This document shows positions 1-12,596 of a DNA stretch of 64,000 nt, piece after piece. Numbering within the stretch: the stretch's first letter is position 1; the number at the start of each line of letters is the position of its first letter. The position numbers were made by a program, and so were the translations under genes. The notes under the pieces are model-generated. The model saw nothing but the letters and a program-made list of their open reading frames with translations, did not search any database and was not told the DNA's origin. Origin of the DNA: Anaeramoeba flamelloides (Eukaryota > Metamonada > Anaeramoebidae); assembly GCA_027625915.1 (NCBI GenBank), contig JANTQA010000063.1:4979501-5043500 (forward strand), given 5' to 3'.

Positions 1-1750
1 AATGTAGATTAGTTACTAAAAAATTCGTTTTTTTTTAAAAATTAAATAATTAACCAATAAATTTTTTTGACTAATTATTTCTCAAATCATACAAATATAT
101 TGATGATACAAGTACCTTTATCAAAAGCAAACAAAAATAATCATTCATTGTGTTTTTTATGTTGACGATTAATGAGTTAGTCTTTGAAATTAAAAAATTA
201 AAAAAATAGATACTTTTGAAAGTTCTAAATCTAAATTATGTAATACTAGAATACTGTATTTTGGGTTTCTATTTTTAGATTTGGAAAAGGAATTAAAAAA
301 ATTTTTTTCAAAATGAAACTTTTTTAATAGTGATCATTAGTAAAAAATGTAATAATTTATTGAGCAATAAGATTTATAATAGATTTTTTAGAGTTATTTG
401 AGCCATAGTGCACTAATACCATTTACACCCAATTACAACATACTTTAATGATTGGTAAATCTATGGTGACGCTAATCCCTTAAACAAAAAAAAGCAGCAC
501 TGATTGATTTTGACAATATTTAAATTTTATAAAACACAAAGAAATCAGAAAACATGGGTGATTGGGCATACTCTAAAATTCCTTCAGAACCCAAAATTCA
601 GATCGTACTGATATTTTTTTAATTTTTACAAACAGAAAAGAAAATAGGTTATTTCACAGATTATATAATTATATATGAAAAAATCAAAGATTAAGAATGA
701 AATTACTAATAAGTTCATGACTCCAATGTTTGGTGTGATAGTTTTGGACACTATTTTTGTATTTTCTATAAATGTGTTTTCAAAGATCTGAAATTATTAA
801 ATGTAAAACTTAGTTTCCATCTGAATGAACACCAAAGTTCTTTTTTCAAATATTAGTTTTCCTTCACAAAAAATACGAATTGGAGGTTGACTGATTTGAA
901 TTTACTGTTCGAAGCGAAAATTAGATTTTTAAAAATTTCGAAATAATTGACAAGTAAAAAAAAGCAACCAACGTGAAGAAATCTCTAGTGATGTAAATCC
1001 CAACATCTAAAAAATCTTCTAAATTTAACCAAATTCCAAAATGAAGGATCTATTTTTGATTTTTTTCAAAATCTTAATATAACAAATTATTTTGTTTCAA
1101 AGAACCTATTTCTTGAATCAAAATCCAAAGAATATGTTAAAACTAACAAATAATTCATTTTGGTTTGCCATATTCTGTTCTTATACAAAAGTTTTTGAAA
1201 AAAAAAATTCTAAAATTCTTTTGGAATTTACTTTGGTTCGGGTTGGTTTGAAAAAAAAAATAGATGTGTTTCCTTTAGACCAACATTTTTTTTTTTGAGA
1301 TCTCTTTTATTAGAATAATTTTTTGAGGAGAGTAAAGCAAACAAATTTATTTTCAGTCTCAAAAGTGTGTTTTTAAAAAAAAAAATTCCTAAACCAAAAT
1401 TCAAAACGTAATTGTTGGATGAAGAACAAACTTTTCAAGGATTCTTTTTAGTTCTTAAAAAAATTATTTACCAAATAATCGAGTTCATGATTTTGCCTTT
1501 TGTTTTTCCGACACTTATTCTTACTAATGAGGACTATTAAAAATAATCCTTTTTCTATGAACCCAAAATTGCCATTTTATTCCATACTCTTCCTCTTTTT
1601 GTAAAAAAAAAATATTTCCTTGAAGAAATATAAACCAGATTAGTTTGGACGGTTTACAAAACAAATTTATTCTCAATCTCATAAAAAGAAATAATTTTAA
1701 ACGAAACTTTTCATTTTTATTTTTTTTTTCATTTTTCAACTTTTTAAAAA
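1..1750. other. gene-free AT-rich flank
   Basis: Intergenic sequence before the first gene. It holds many A and T homopolymer runs and only short, poly-Phe/Lys open frames with no recognisable domain. I see no RNA gene, transposon end or clear regulatory motif. Confidence 0.6.
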
Positions 1751-3198
1751 ATGTTTTTTGATTTTTCTACAAATGATGTAAACGGGATTGATCCCGAGTT
1801 TGAGTCGGGTTTTCCTCAGTTTTTAGAGGACCCTTATCCCGATGTTGACATTTCAACCCAAGAAATTTTTTCACGTGCTTTGCTGAAAGAAGAACTTAAA
1901 TTTGAGTTTCAAAAACAACAAAGAAAAAGAAAAGTGTAAGTCAATTTTCCCTTTTAGTTTTGTTTGCCTACTTATTTGAGATCCCTTTCATTCCTTTTTT
2001 TTTTTTTTTTTTTTTCCTTTTATTCGTTATTCGCCCTTGTTCGTTTCATATTCAAAAACTTGTATGTTTTGTTTTTGCCTTTTTTCTTTTTTGTTACAAT
2101 TTTATCCTTTGGATGTACACACAAATAGAACAAACCCAAACACAAAGACAGTTTCAATTCCAAACACGACATTAAAAAAAAAACTTGCAAAGACCACATC
2201 CTTTTCGCAAAAAAAAGATAATTTGTTTCTACCCTCAAATTTAAAGTAATTCTTCCATTTATTATCTCTTCTTCTTCTCCTTCTTCTTTTTTGGATTTTA
2301 TGATCAACCAAACCTTTTGAACTTTGACGTTCTTTTTTCTTTTGGATCTTCCAAATTCATTTTTACTAAAATTACAAATTCATTTTCCAAATTTTTAAAC
2401 AAACCACCTTTACTTAGTTCAAAACTTGCGAATTTGCCAAGAAAGAAAGGGAATCTCCAATCTAAAAAACAAAATCGAAAGATGAAAATTAATCAATTAA
2501 TCACCGATAACAACCGATACAAAACAGAACAAAAAAAAACTGTTCGATCGATCATTCAAACAAAAACCCAGCTCTTAATTGAAAAGGCTCGTTTTGATTG
2601 CAGAGAGGAAGAATTAAAAGAATTAAAAAAATTAGTGGAACTTGTTCAAAAAAAAATGAAACAGGCAAAGAAACAAACAGAAATAGAAAACAAAAAAAAT
2701 GCAAAACCAACCAACCAAAATACTGAAACGAAAGAGAAGCAAACAGAAAGCAAGATCCGCAATGGTGATAAAAAGGGAAATGGAAATATAAAAGAGAGTG
2801 TTAGTGGAAACAAAACGCAAACAACAACAACAACAACAACATTATCATCATCATCATCATCAATAATAATAAATAAACCAAATGAAAAACAAGATCAAAC
2901 ACACTCCGAACAACATGATCAGAGTTCAAATAATGAGGTATACTCTGTGAGTCAAAAAAAATTATCACAACAACATTCTAAAAACTCTCAAAAAAAATAT
3001 ATGACAACAGCAACCCCATCCTCATCACCAACACCAACATCGTCATCATCAACACTACCAAACAAAAAAAGGAATTCTTCAAAAAATAAACAATCAAAGA
3101 AAAATTTACAAATGAAAATTCTTGACAACCAAAATTTTTCTTTATTAATCAATGCCCTTCAAGAACACAAAGGAACCATTGCCTCAGAAATTCATTAA
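1751..3198 (+). CDS. Lys/Ser/Thr-rich low-complexity protein, three exons
   Basis: Not recognised. I model three exons, 1751-1935, 2129-2245 and 2418-3198. Donors are GTAAGT and GTAATT, acceptors AATAG and CTTAG, and the phases (2, then 2) join into one 360-residue frame. The N-terminal 60 residues are acidic (Asp/Glu/Pro-rich) and end in a basic RKRK cluster. Residues about 100-200 are strongly basic and then heptad-like with alternating Lys, Glu and Leu, which suggests a coiled coil. The rest is Lys/Gln-rich with Thr, Ser and Asn runs encoded by ACA, TCA and ATA repeats. An acidic N-terminus, a basic patch and a helix could suit a DNA-binding or nuclear protein, but the basic patch lacks the Asn-x3-Ala-x2-Cys/Ser-Arg signature of bZIP proteins. 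The start is the first ATG of an open exon, preceded by a T-rich leader. The gene is likely real because codon use and spliced frame agree; its function is open. Confidence 0.65.
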
Positions 3199-5279
3199 AT
3201 ATCATTTTGCACAACTTATGGAGACTCTTTTCATACACTATTCAAAAGACAAATTATTTAATTTTGAATTCTTCTCCATTTTGCCCTTCCCACATTTTTT
3301 TCTCCACACTTCTGGGCTTTTTTTTTCTTCGATTTAAAGAAAATTGAATTCAACACAATTTGATATGTTATAAAATCACATGTATCGGGTGAAACTAATT
3401 TATTTGTTAAAACCATTTACATTTTTACACAGCAAGGGTTGTTGTATATGGAAAGATTTTAATACTCTTTAATTCTTTTATCTTTTTATTTTTTTTTATT
3501 TTTTATTTTTTATTTTTTATTTTCTATTTTATTCTATCTTTTCTTTCTTTCTTTCTTTCTTTTATTTGTGACATTCGTATATTAACCAAAATTATAAATA
3601 ATTATAATCTTATATATAGATATATATATCCCACTATTTTACTTTGATTTAATACTTTTTCTTGATGGTTTTTATTTTATTTATTATTTATTTTTCCCCC
3701 ATGAGCAATCAAGTCTCTTCAGAGGATCTCATATTTATTAAGTTATGATCCTAATTTTTTATTATTTCTTAGATTTTTTTGAATTAAAATTTTTAAAAAT
3801 GAGTTTTTTAATTTTAATGAGATCATTTACAGAAATGAATTGATTTACCTCAAAAAAATTTTCAAAGTGAGTCAAAAATAGAAAAAAAAGTAAATTAATT
3901 ATAAAAAAGTAGAAAAATCTAAAAATAAATAAAAACATTGTCGTAGGAATTAAGTCAGTTAGGGATGACCATTTATATTATATTTTAATTACCAATCAAA
4001 TAGACAATGATTAGTCTACCCTTTTATGATACAGGTGTTATAATTATTTAATTATTTTTTAGTCCGTTTAGTATTATATTCTGATAATATTTAATAATTG
4101 TGATGATCAGAAGATTTATGTTTATTTAAATCAAAAAAAAAAAAATATTTAAATACAGTCAAAATAAAATTTCAATTTAACAACAATAACAACTTATAGC
4201 TATATAATCAACAAAAATACTTGTTACTAAATGGATTGTTTAAGGGATTATGTTCAAGTATATATAGAACATATTACTATTTTTCAACTTTGCATTTTTT
4301 ATCTAACACCTTGATTTTCTTTTTGAAAAATTATTGATTAAAAAAAAATTCTTGAGATAACATTTATAATTTTTTACTCAGTAATAAAAATAAACCCAAA
4401 TATAGATTTTTTATTTATTGTTGATATTATAGACTGACTTTCAAATCTCATATTTTTTTTTTCCATAATATTGTTGCCCTTGATGTATTCAAATGTTTAA
4501 AAGGTTTTTTTTTTGAAATTTAACTTTCAGAAATAATTATAACCAATTTTGATCTCAAATTGAAAAATCACAGTTTTGTACCATTTTACCAATTACTATA
4601 AAATTGCTTATTTAGCAACCTTCCCCAAATATAAATTGATAATATTACAAATATGAAACTAAAAAAAGAATTGACAATTTTTTTTTTTCTGATAAAAACA
4701 TTTTTTTACAAATAAAAATAACCAATAATTGTATTATTTTGTGGAATAATTATTATTTAGTAAAGATTATAAGTGGTATATTCAAATTTTTAAAAGCATT
4801 TTTTTTCTTAGGTCGCGTACTATCACAAGATAAGAAACTAAAAAAAGAAAATAAAAACCAGTGGGTTTATAACGGTTTTTTATCAAATTATTTTACAAAG
4901 TTATATTCGTTTTATTACCATATTTTAATAATTATAATTATAATAATTTACCACAAAACACCCAAATTTCTAAATTAATTAAAGTAATCAGTAATTATTT
5001 AATAATAACAACTGAGTGTTAAATAATTTCAAAAGAAAAAAAAATTCCACTTAAATTCAACAATTTTTTTCTTTTTTTTTTAAACTTTTGAAAATCTCTA
5101 AAAAAATAAAGCTTTAGATTTTCAAGTCTTTTTGAAATTAATATTTCAAACTTTTATGTATATTAAAAAGGGATTTGTTAGCCTTTCTCAAAAAAAAGCA
5201 AATCACCCCCCTATCAGATTATTTTGTGAACGTATCATGTAAGACAATTTGCTATTTTATCAAAACAAGATTTTGGATA

Positions 5280-5676
5280 TAATCAGTTCCACATTTAAGA
5301 CACAAAATTTCACAAAATTTAAGATACAAAAATAATCCCAGATGCAGTCAGTTCCACTTTTAAGGCACAAATTTTCTACCAAAATTAAGGCACAATAAAA
5401 ATCTCAAATTAAGGAACACAATTCAGATTCTAGTAGAATAAATTGTAAAAAAAAAAAAATTACAAATTTTGTGCCTTAATTTGAGATTTTTCTGTGCCTC
5501 AAATTTCGTTGAAAGTTTGTGCCTTAAAAGTGGAATTGACTATATTACGAACATTCTGTAAAAAATTTTTTATACAAATTATTTGATCAGAATTTGAATT
5601 TTCTACTTTAATTTTGAGATTTTTTTTATGTCATAACTTTCGTTGTAAATTTGTGTCTTAAAAGTGGAACTCATTG
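5280..5676. mobile_element. older copy of MITE family 1, interrupted
   Basis: The left end reads TAATCAGTTCCACATTTAAG and the right end is its inverted counterpart, finishing GTGGAACTCATTG. The left end is preceded by TA. Both ends match the family 1 terminus (CAGTCAGTTCCACTTTTAAG) but with more mismatches than the copy lodged inside it at 5345-5542. The outer copy therefore inserted first and has decayed longer. It has no coding capacity. TA flanks and the CAG start are typical of non-autonomous Tc1/mariner relatives, which is an inference because no transposase is present here. Confidence 0.7.
5345..5542. mobile_element. MITE family 1, inner copy (198 bp)
   Basis: An almost complete palindrome. 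It begins CAGTCAGTTCCACTTTTAAG and ends with the inverted form (CTTAAAAGTGGAATTGACTA), with arms of roughly 85 bp around an A-rich centre. A TA follows the right end and TG precedes the left. It is about the same length as the copy at 10807-11002 and very similar to it. It lies inside an older relative (5280-5676), a nested insertion. It encodes nothing; the palindrome would fold into a long hairpin if transcribed. Confidence 0.82.
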
Positions 5677-8220
5677 CATTTCACCTTTGTAATTTTTTAT
5701 TCGAAATCTGAAAGGATTAATATATAGTTTTCTTATTTTTTTGCCCGATTTGTTGGGAACACTACTCTTATTTTTATCATTTATTTGATATTAATAAACT
5801 CAAAGTTATCATATAGGGAAAAATTTATTATTGGACTTTGATTAAAACCTTACCATCAAGAAAAAGCGCCGAACTAATCTCCGTTTTTAAATACATTCTT
5901 ATTAAAATTCTAATCAAGAACTCTTCCTAGTATTTAAAAATATAACTACTAGATTTTTCAAACAACAGTTATCTTCTTTTATAACAAACAAAACACACTA
6001 AACAAAAATCAATATAAAGTTGAGGGTACTTTTTAAAATATAAAAGATTTTTTTTTTTCAAAATTTTTATTGATGAAAATTTTGGTATTACATTTTTCTA
6101 TTGTTCAAATTCGAAATTAGCTCTAAAAAGATTTGAAAATAAACTTTTAACTTTGAATATCTTTTTCATTTTATTATAAAGCATCATAAAGTTTAATTCA
6201 AGTTTAATAATCTCTGCGAATATACCACCCATAGGAAAGTAACATATAAAAATAACTGATTGTATTCATTTAACGAGGAAAACTCCCTTTTTTTGTAGCA
6301 CAATAATAATATTCCCATTTTCTTTAAAAAAACAATATATAAATATATAGACTAAATTTTGACTTTTCATCACACCTTCAAGACTAATATAAGTTTTTTT
6401 TTTATCTAATAATATTTATTTTCATTCTTTTAGAAAAATAAATTCAGATTATTTTCTAGACAATTTTTAAATTTTTTTTAAAGTTGTTCTCGAACACTTT
6501 TTTTAAGTATAATTCCCAAATAGAATCAAATAATTATTGTTCAAAATTTCTATAAAAAAAATAAAAAAAGTCAAGTTTTTTTTTCATAATATTTCAAAGA
6601 TTCGTAAAAGGAAATAAAATAATTTCAGATTGAATTTATCAAATTTTAAGTATTTAAATCAAATAATAGGACTATAACCAAAAGAAAAACTACCAATAAA
6701 CCCAAATAAAAAATTTTGTTTAATTGCTGGAATTATTCAAAGGAAAAGAGAAAAAACATTATTATTTTTGGAGTTTATTTATAATCGAAAGTCCGAAATT
6801 CAGAATTTTTTTTTAAAAAGGTGTTTAAATTTAAACAATTAATACCAAAAATTTAAATCAAATAACTGATTTCGATGTCTTAAAAAAATATCTAGAATGA
6901 GGATATACACTTTTTTGTTACTTTTTTATATTTTTCCTTCTAAGTTTACACTTTTTTGTGTTATTTTTGATTTTTACAACTTTTGATGGCAAGATGATTT
7001 AATCAAGAATTCAATCGATACGTTTGAGACATTTAGAAACTAAAATTTTTTATTATCGATTAGATAATTATAAAAAAAGAGCTTATTACACTTTAATAAA
7101 GTCATATTCATAAAGAAATTAGATATTTATTTCATTAACAATCGTGAGTCTTTAGAAAAATTTCAATTTCTAGGAGGATTATTTAATTGTTTTTTCATCA
7201 TCATAATTAGATGACTAGTTAAAGGACCAGTAAATCTTATTTATTTTATCTCACCAAAGGTAATAGAATAATTATTTACACAACGAAACAATTAAAACCG
7301 ATATGCAACTTCATTTATCAACTTATGGGAGATGAGCCAATCATTTTTAAAAGAAGTTCCTTTTCCCAAAAGAAATTTTCAGTCAAAAGATCTGTTCCTT
7401 TTTTGTTGGGATTATTTGATCAAAATTGAAAAAGAAAAATTTACCAAAAATTTATTAGTTGAAAGAAATCACACTTTTAGTAAATTCTGAGAGTCTCTAT
7501 TCATAAACGGCTTTGAACTTTTAATTTTATTTTAAAAATACAATAGAAATAAATTAAATATTGAATCCTTGAAGATCTAAAAAAATCGTTCATTTATTTT
7601 ATTCATTATTATTTACAAAATTTCTTGAAAACAAAGAGTTTAGGCAATATTCCTTTACAAATTTTAAGAGTATAAAAAACAAATTATTAATTTTAAAATA
7701 AGTTATTTGAATAATATCTATTTTTTTTTTTTTTTTTTATTAGATTTATTTATTTGAATTTGTTTTATTTGTTTTGAAATCTTTAAAAAAATTGAGAAAT
7801 AATTGTAAATTTCTATTGATACATTTAATCTTTAAGTTTAGTAACAACCCACTGAAAAAAATTAAAATTGGGTTATTAATTATTGAATAAAAATAATCAA
7901 AGTAAAAAGTATTTCTTGAGGTTTTAAGTAGAATATTCCAGGTTTTAAAAAAATATTTTGGGGGAATTTTTTATTTGATTATTTGGTTTTTTTTCTCATA
8001 TTTTTTTATTGCAATATTTTGAAAAAATTGATTTGAGCTTTTCTTAGTCTAAATAAATTATATTTTTTTATTTAATAAAAAGAAAAAATTGATTTGAACT
8101 GTTCTTTGAATCAAAAAATTATATTTTTTCAAAAAGTTTAACAAAATTATTGGAACTTTTTGGAAATTAAGTAGATTTTTTATCCAGGGTAATTTCACAA
8201 ACTTAGTGATTTTATTTCTA

Positions 8221-8311
8221 AAGGATATTTTCAAAATGAATTTTTGTTTTCAAAAATGAGAAAAAATGAATCTAACTTTTGAAAACAATAATTCATTTTG
8301 AAAATATCTTT
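8221..8311. repeat. long perfect-like hairpin, 35-bp arms
   Basis: An inverted repeat: the arm around 8221-8256 (core GATATTTTCAAAATGAATT) is repeated in reverse complement around 8276-8311, separated by about 20 bases. Only one or two mismatches occur across the arms. It lies beyond the 3' end of GAR1. It could be a tiny palindromic transposon or a structured RNA; nothing in the sequence decides. Confidence 0.55.
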
Positions 8312-8865
8312 AAAAATAAGTTTGATTTGATAGTAATCAGATTTTTACTTTTTTTTTCAATTTCAAGATTTCGTAAAATTATTTTGATTTTGCTATTGGA
8401 TTTACTTGAAGATTTTTTTTATTTTGCTAGTCTCTTAAACTAGCATTTTGAGTTATAATCAAAGGTTCGTTGTTTTATTTGGAAAATAACATCTCTTCTC
8501 TGGTGCTGATCTTTCCTATTTGAAAAATCAAATTTAAATGTAACAGGTAAAAATTTTGAAAATGAGAGATCGTTCGATCTACTAGATATAAGGGATCTTC
8601 TCGTAGTTGTGAATCTAAAAGATAATTGAAAAGGAAAAAAAACAAAAGATCTGGTAATTTGTGGTAGATATTTTTTAAAGTGGGAGGTGAAAAAAAGTCG
8701 TGATTTAATTTCAATACACAACTTTTGATCGATTTGAAAATTCCACAACCAAGAATAACAGTCTATGAATAAAAACAAAAAAGATAAAGAAAAAATTAAA
8801 AGAAAAAAAATAAAGCAAAAATTTAAAATTTTTTATGGTGTTGGTTTTCAAAATGGGTAAAGGAA

Positions 8866-9713
8866 TTAAAATCTTTGTTGAAATCTTCTTTGTTTTTGTC
8901 CATCACCACGATCTCTAAAACTAGGTTGTCTTTTTCTATCTCCAAAGCCACCACCGTAACTTCTTCCACCGCCTCTTCCACCACCAAAACTTCTTCCGCC
9001 ACCTCTTCCACCACCGTAACTTCTTCCACCACCTCTTCCACCGCCTCTTCCACCACCAAAACTTCTTCCGCCACCTCTTCCACCACCACCGTAACTTCTT
9101 CCACCACCTCTTCCGCCGCCTCTTCCACCAAAACTTCTTCCACCGCCTCTTCCGCCACCTCTTCCACCAAAACTTCTTCCACCGCCTCTTCCACCGCCTC
9201 TTCCTCTACCTCTACCTCTTCCTTTTGGTTGTGTTTTTAAGTTTGGTAAAGGTTTTGTTTCTCTTTCGATCCACTCATCATAGTTTGATAATCTTGATCC
9301 ATCAACAAAAAATTTTTTACCTTCATCAAATGATTTTGCAATTACTCCTTCATCTGGTTTAATAACAAAAAACTAAAGGAATTTAAAAAAAAAAAAAAAA
9401 AAAAGAAAAAATTACGTAACTTTAACAAAGAAAAAAAAAAACAAAAAAGAAAAAAAAAATTAATCAAAGAAAAAGTTACCATTTTATTTATAGGACCAAG
9501 TATATGGGAAATCATTCCAATCTTTGATTGGTTTTCTAAATATACCCAAGTTCCTTCACGTGGCACATCTTTATTTGTAGCTATACAAACTATTTCACCT
9601 CGGCATGGGTGTAGAAATGTTCCCATTTCAGTTAGTTGGAAACGACTATTGTTTCCATCGTTTCTATTTCTATAACCTCCTCCATAGCTATTTCTATTGT
9701 TATAACGAGACAT
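8866..9713 (-). CDS. GAR1: GAR1, H/ACA ribonucleoprotein subunit
   Basis: Gar1 is a core protein of H/ACA snoRNPs, which guide pseudouridylation of rRNA and snRNA in the nucleolus. Two exons: 9480-9713 (78 codons) and 8866-9372 (168 codons and stop), with a 107-nt intron from GTAACT to TTTAG, phase 0. The total is 246 residues, close to the usual size. The core motif GTFLHPCRGEIVC near residue 30 matches the conserved EFLHPCEDDIVC of other Gar1 proteins. It is followed by the VYLENQSKIG strand and, after the splice, by KKFFVDGSRL, which corresponds to the family's QKFYIDPYKL. The C-terminal 95 residues are RGG/GGGR repeats, the RNA-binding tail. The N-terminal Gly-rich region is short compared with metazoan Gar1. 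The Gly/Arg repeat creates open frames on the other strand and in other phases (Glu/Val- and Ser/Thr-rich); these are shadows. Confidence 0.95.
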
Positions 9714-10806
9714 GTTAATGTTTAATTGGATTTAAGTAAAATACAAAAAATGAAAAATCATAACTTTTAATTGGAATTTTGCAAATGTTTGTGATTTCTC
9801 TTGTGAGTATTACAATTTGGATATGCTTTCATCTCCACCATAATAACCCACAGTTAACGTAAGTAAGCCTTTCTTATTATTTAAACAAGTCATCGAACAT
9901 CCTAAATAGAGTATCAATCCCTGAAATGTTACTGATAAAAATTTGGATTTAACGACGAGACATATTTTATAGTGAAAAAAATACTTTTATGAATATCAGC
10001 ACATTTAGGTCTTGAAATTATATTTTATCAAAGGATATCGTTGGAATTGAATAGTAAAGATTTTTTTTTGGAAATTTGTCAATTTGTAGGATCCATAATT
10101 CAAACTAAATACCAAATTTACCTTTAAAAATTCCGAAAATTAAAATTTATTTATTTTTTTACCCCCACGAAAACATAAAATATTATCTAAACAAGTATAC
10201 CCATATAAATATACTTGTAAGCAAAGGTAAAAATTCAGCAAGAGGCAATAAAATCGATTTCAATTTAGTCATGTTTTGTTTGAACATTTTAAAATGTTTT
10301 TGCCCAATTAGTAATATAAATTTTTTTTTAATAGTATTTTAAATGAAAAATAATAGCTCAAATTCCAATTTCAAGAATTTTTTTGATAGTATTTCCTTTA
10401 TAATTTATATAATATTTTTTTTTTTTTTTTTGTTTTTCATTTTTTTTCATTCTAATATATATATATATATATATATAAGAACAAATAATTTGTTAAAAAA
10501 AATTTTTCAAATTATAATTTTTTTTCATTTTTGAAAATTAGGAACCGACTTTTTGTAAAACTTCTGGAATAAAAAAATTTTCAGATATTGATTCTCAATT
10601 TCATTGATAAAATTTCGTCAAGTTATATCAAACTTTCATTAATTTAATAACTCATACCCCAATTAATTTTGTTTCCTGATATTGAAATTGAAATATTAAT
10701 CAATTAAATTTAATAACAAAATAAAAAATTTTCTTTCAAAAACAATAATTAACAACATAAAATTAAAAACATATTGTAAAATTTTCAAGAATTAGCTTAA
10801 TAATTA

Positions 10807-11002
10807 CGGTCAGTTTAACTTTTAAAGCACAAACTTCCAACGAAATTTAAGGCAAAATAAAAATCTCAAATTAAGGCACAAAATTCAAATTATAGTAAAA
10901 TAAATTGTAAAAAAAAAAATTACAAATTATGTGCCTTAATTTGAGATTTTTTTGTGCCTTAAATTTCGTTGAAAGTTACTGCCTTAAAAGTGGAACTGAC
11001 TG
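10807..11002. mobile_element. MITE family 1, 196-bp copy with TA duplication
   Basis: The cleanest copy of this family. It starts CGGTCAGTTTAACTTTTAAA and ends in the inverted form, GTGGAACTGACTG. TA lies immediately on both sides (10805-10806 and 11003-11004), the target-site duplication expected of Tc1/mariner-type transposition. The arms pair almost throughout, with an A-rich centre. It has no open frame and is a second independent insertion of the element at 5345-5542. Confidence 0.85.
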
Positions 11003-12009
11003 TAATAGAAATAATAGATTATTTTTTCAATTTTATATTGGAAACATACTAGTAATTTTGTATTTCAAAAAATAGAGTTTTAATTAATAAATTCTTGAGA
11101 TGAAGTTAACCCATCCATTTCAGAAACCAAAATACAAATTACATATTTTTTTAAGATCTTGACAAGATTTTAATATATTTTTTATACAATCCTATTCTTT
11201 TAACATAAAAAATAGGGAATCTTGATGATAAACAATTCAAAAGATCCAATGAAAAATTCATATAACAAAAAAAAAAATTCAGAGATTCTTAATTAACAAA
11301 AAATATCATCTACTATAAAAAAATTTAAATGGATTGTTAACTTTAAAAAAAATTAAAAAAAAAGTAATCCTTACTTAGTTAATATTCCAAATACTAATAT
11401 TTATTTAATTTTAAAGTAATTGATTTCTTCCAGTACAAAAGCATACGATTCATTTTTATCCTGTGAATTGGTTGCTTTATAACCCTCCTCGTTTAATAAA
11501 TTAATGATTTTGTAATATTCTTTAAAAAAACAATAACCAATTTGAAAAATGAAAAAAATGAAAAAAAAAAATCTACACGAGCTTAAAAAGTACTAAAATC
11601 TAAGACTATATAACACACAAGTTTTCATTCAGAATTACAACATACAGTGATTCAAAATGGAAATTAAGTATCTCGTTTTTTTTTTTTTTTTCCAAAAAAT
11701 GTCATACATTTTCCATTGTTCGTTTCAGAAACACATTAAAAATCACAGATAAACTTGTTTTTAATTTGTATTGGTTACTGATAAAAATTACTAAATCATT
11801 TTTTTTTCTTCATCAAAAAATTATAATTTATTTTTCATGAACCTATTCCTTAACCAAAAAAAAAAATAGATATTTTCAATTATTTATTTGATATCCCTCT
11901 TAAAAAAAATCAACACTAAAATTCAATCTATTCCTGATAAATCTCCAAAAGTAATCTTAGATTTCTAGAATTTTAAAACAATTGCACTGAATATTTTTAT
12001 GGAAACTCA

Positions 12010-12513
12010 TATTAAAGCCGTGAAAAAAATACCGGAAACCAAAAAAATCCCTAACAAGATTTTTAATTGTGAATATTAGGAAAATTTTTCTGTAATTTCT
12101 TTTATTTAGATTCAAATCCTTTTTTTATGAATCAAAATTTTTCAAATTATAACTCACCCACTTATTAGAATGATGATTAATGAAATTACATTTGTTCAAA
12201 ACATGATTCAATCAATCAAACAACCAGAATTTAAATTATCATTTTCCAAACTCTAGTAAACCTCAATAAAACTCGATTGTTTTTCAAATAAAGTTGATCT
12301 ACTTGGGTTATCAAACAATCACTCAAGTATCCTAGAGACACCTTAATTTGATGAACTTTAGGTAGGTTTAATACTAATCTCATAAAAAAATTGGTTATTT
12401 TTAATCAGGATTCGATTGATAATAAATGAAATTACACAAAAATTTTACTAATATTCACAATTAAAAATCTTTTCTGGATTTTTTTTATGACCAATATTTT
12501 TTTCCCTACTATA
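12010..12513. mobile_element. MITE family 2, copy 1 (about 500 bp)
   Basis: Terminal inverted repeats of about 60-70 bp: AAGATTTTTAATTGTGAATA near 12055 is mirrored near 12460, and the outermost parts carry a GGGAAAAAAATAT-like motif and its inverse (TTTTTTTCCCTACTATA at the right end). The interior is about 350 bp without coding capacity. The whole sequence recurs at 57828-58333, so both ends are defined by comparison. Ends near TA suggest a TA-targeting element. The boundaries are good to a few bases only. Confidence 0.75.
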
Positions 12514-12596
12514 CCTTTAAAAATTTGATCTAAATGACAGACAGAATTCACAAAAATTTTTTTGGATCATTTCATTTTTTTTACATTTTTACTGTA

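Larger units (their letters stand above)
3199..8865. other. 5.7-kb gene-free region with nested MITEs
   Basis: No coding region I can support. The part just after the first gene holds T-rich microsatellite (TTTTTAT and CTTT units, about 3480-3562). The middle holds the nested TA-type MITE pair at 5280-5676, and 8221-8311 holds a long hairpin. A 79-codon frame near 4739 and a 112-codon minus-strand frame ending near 8440 look like chance frames without recognisable protein features. Confidence 0.55.
9714..12596. other. intergenic region between GAR1 and RPS7
   Basis: GAR1 and RPS7 are transcribed divergently from this 2.9-kb stretch, so it must hold both promoters, but I can point to no specific element. 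It contains a TA dinucleotide run at 10456-10477, MITE family 1 copy 10807-11002 and MITE family 2 copy 12010-12513. The short poly-Phe frame near 10343 is not a gene. Confidence 0.6.

Noticed and set aside
8823-9240. Open frames on both strands over the GAR1 tail (Glu/Val-rich and Ser/Thr-rich)
   Set aside because: They are by-products of the Gly/Arg repeat of GAR1; the conserved Gar1 core fixes the true frame.
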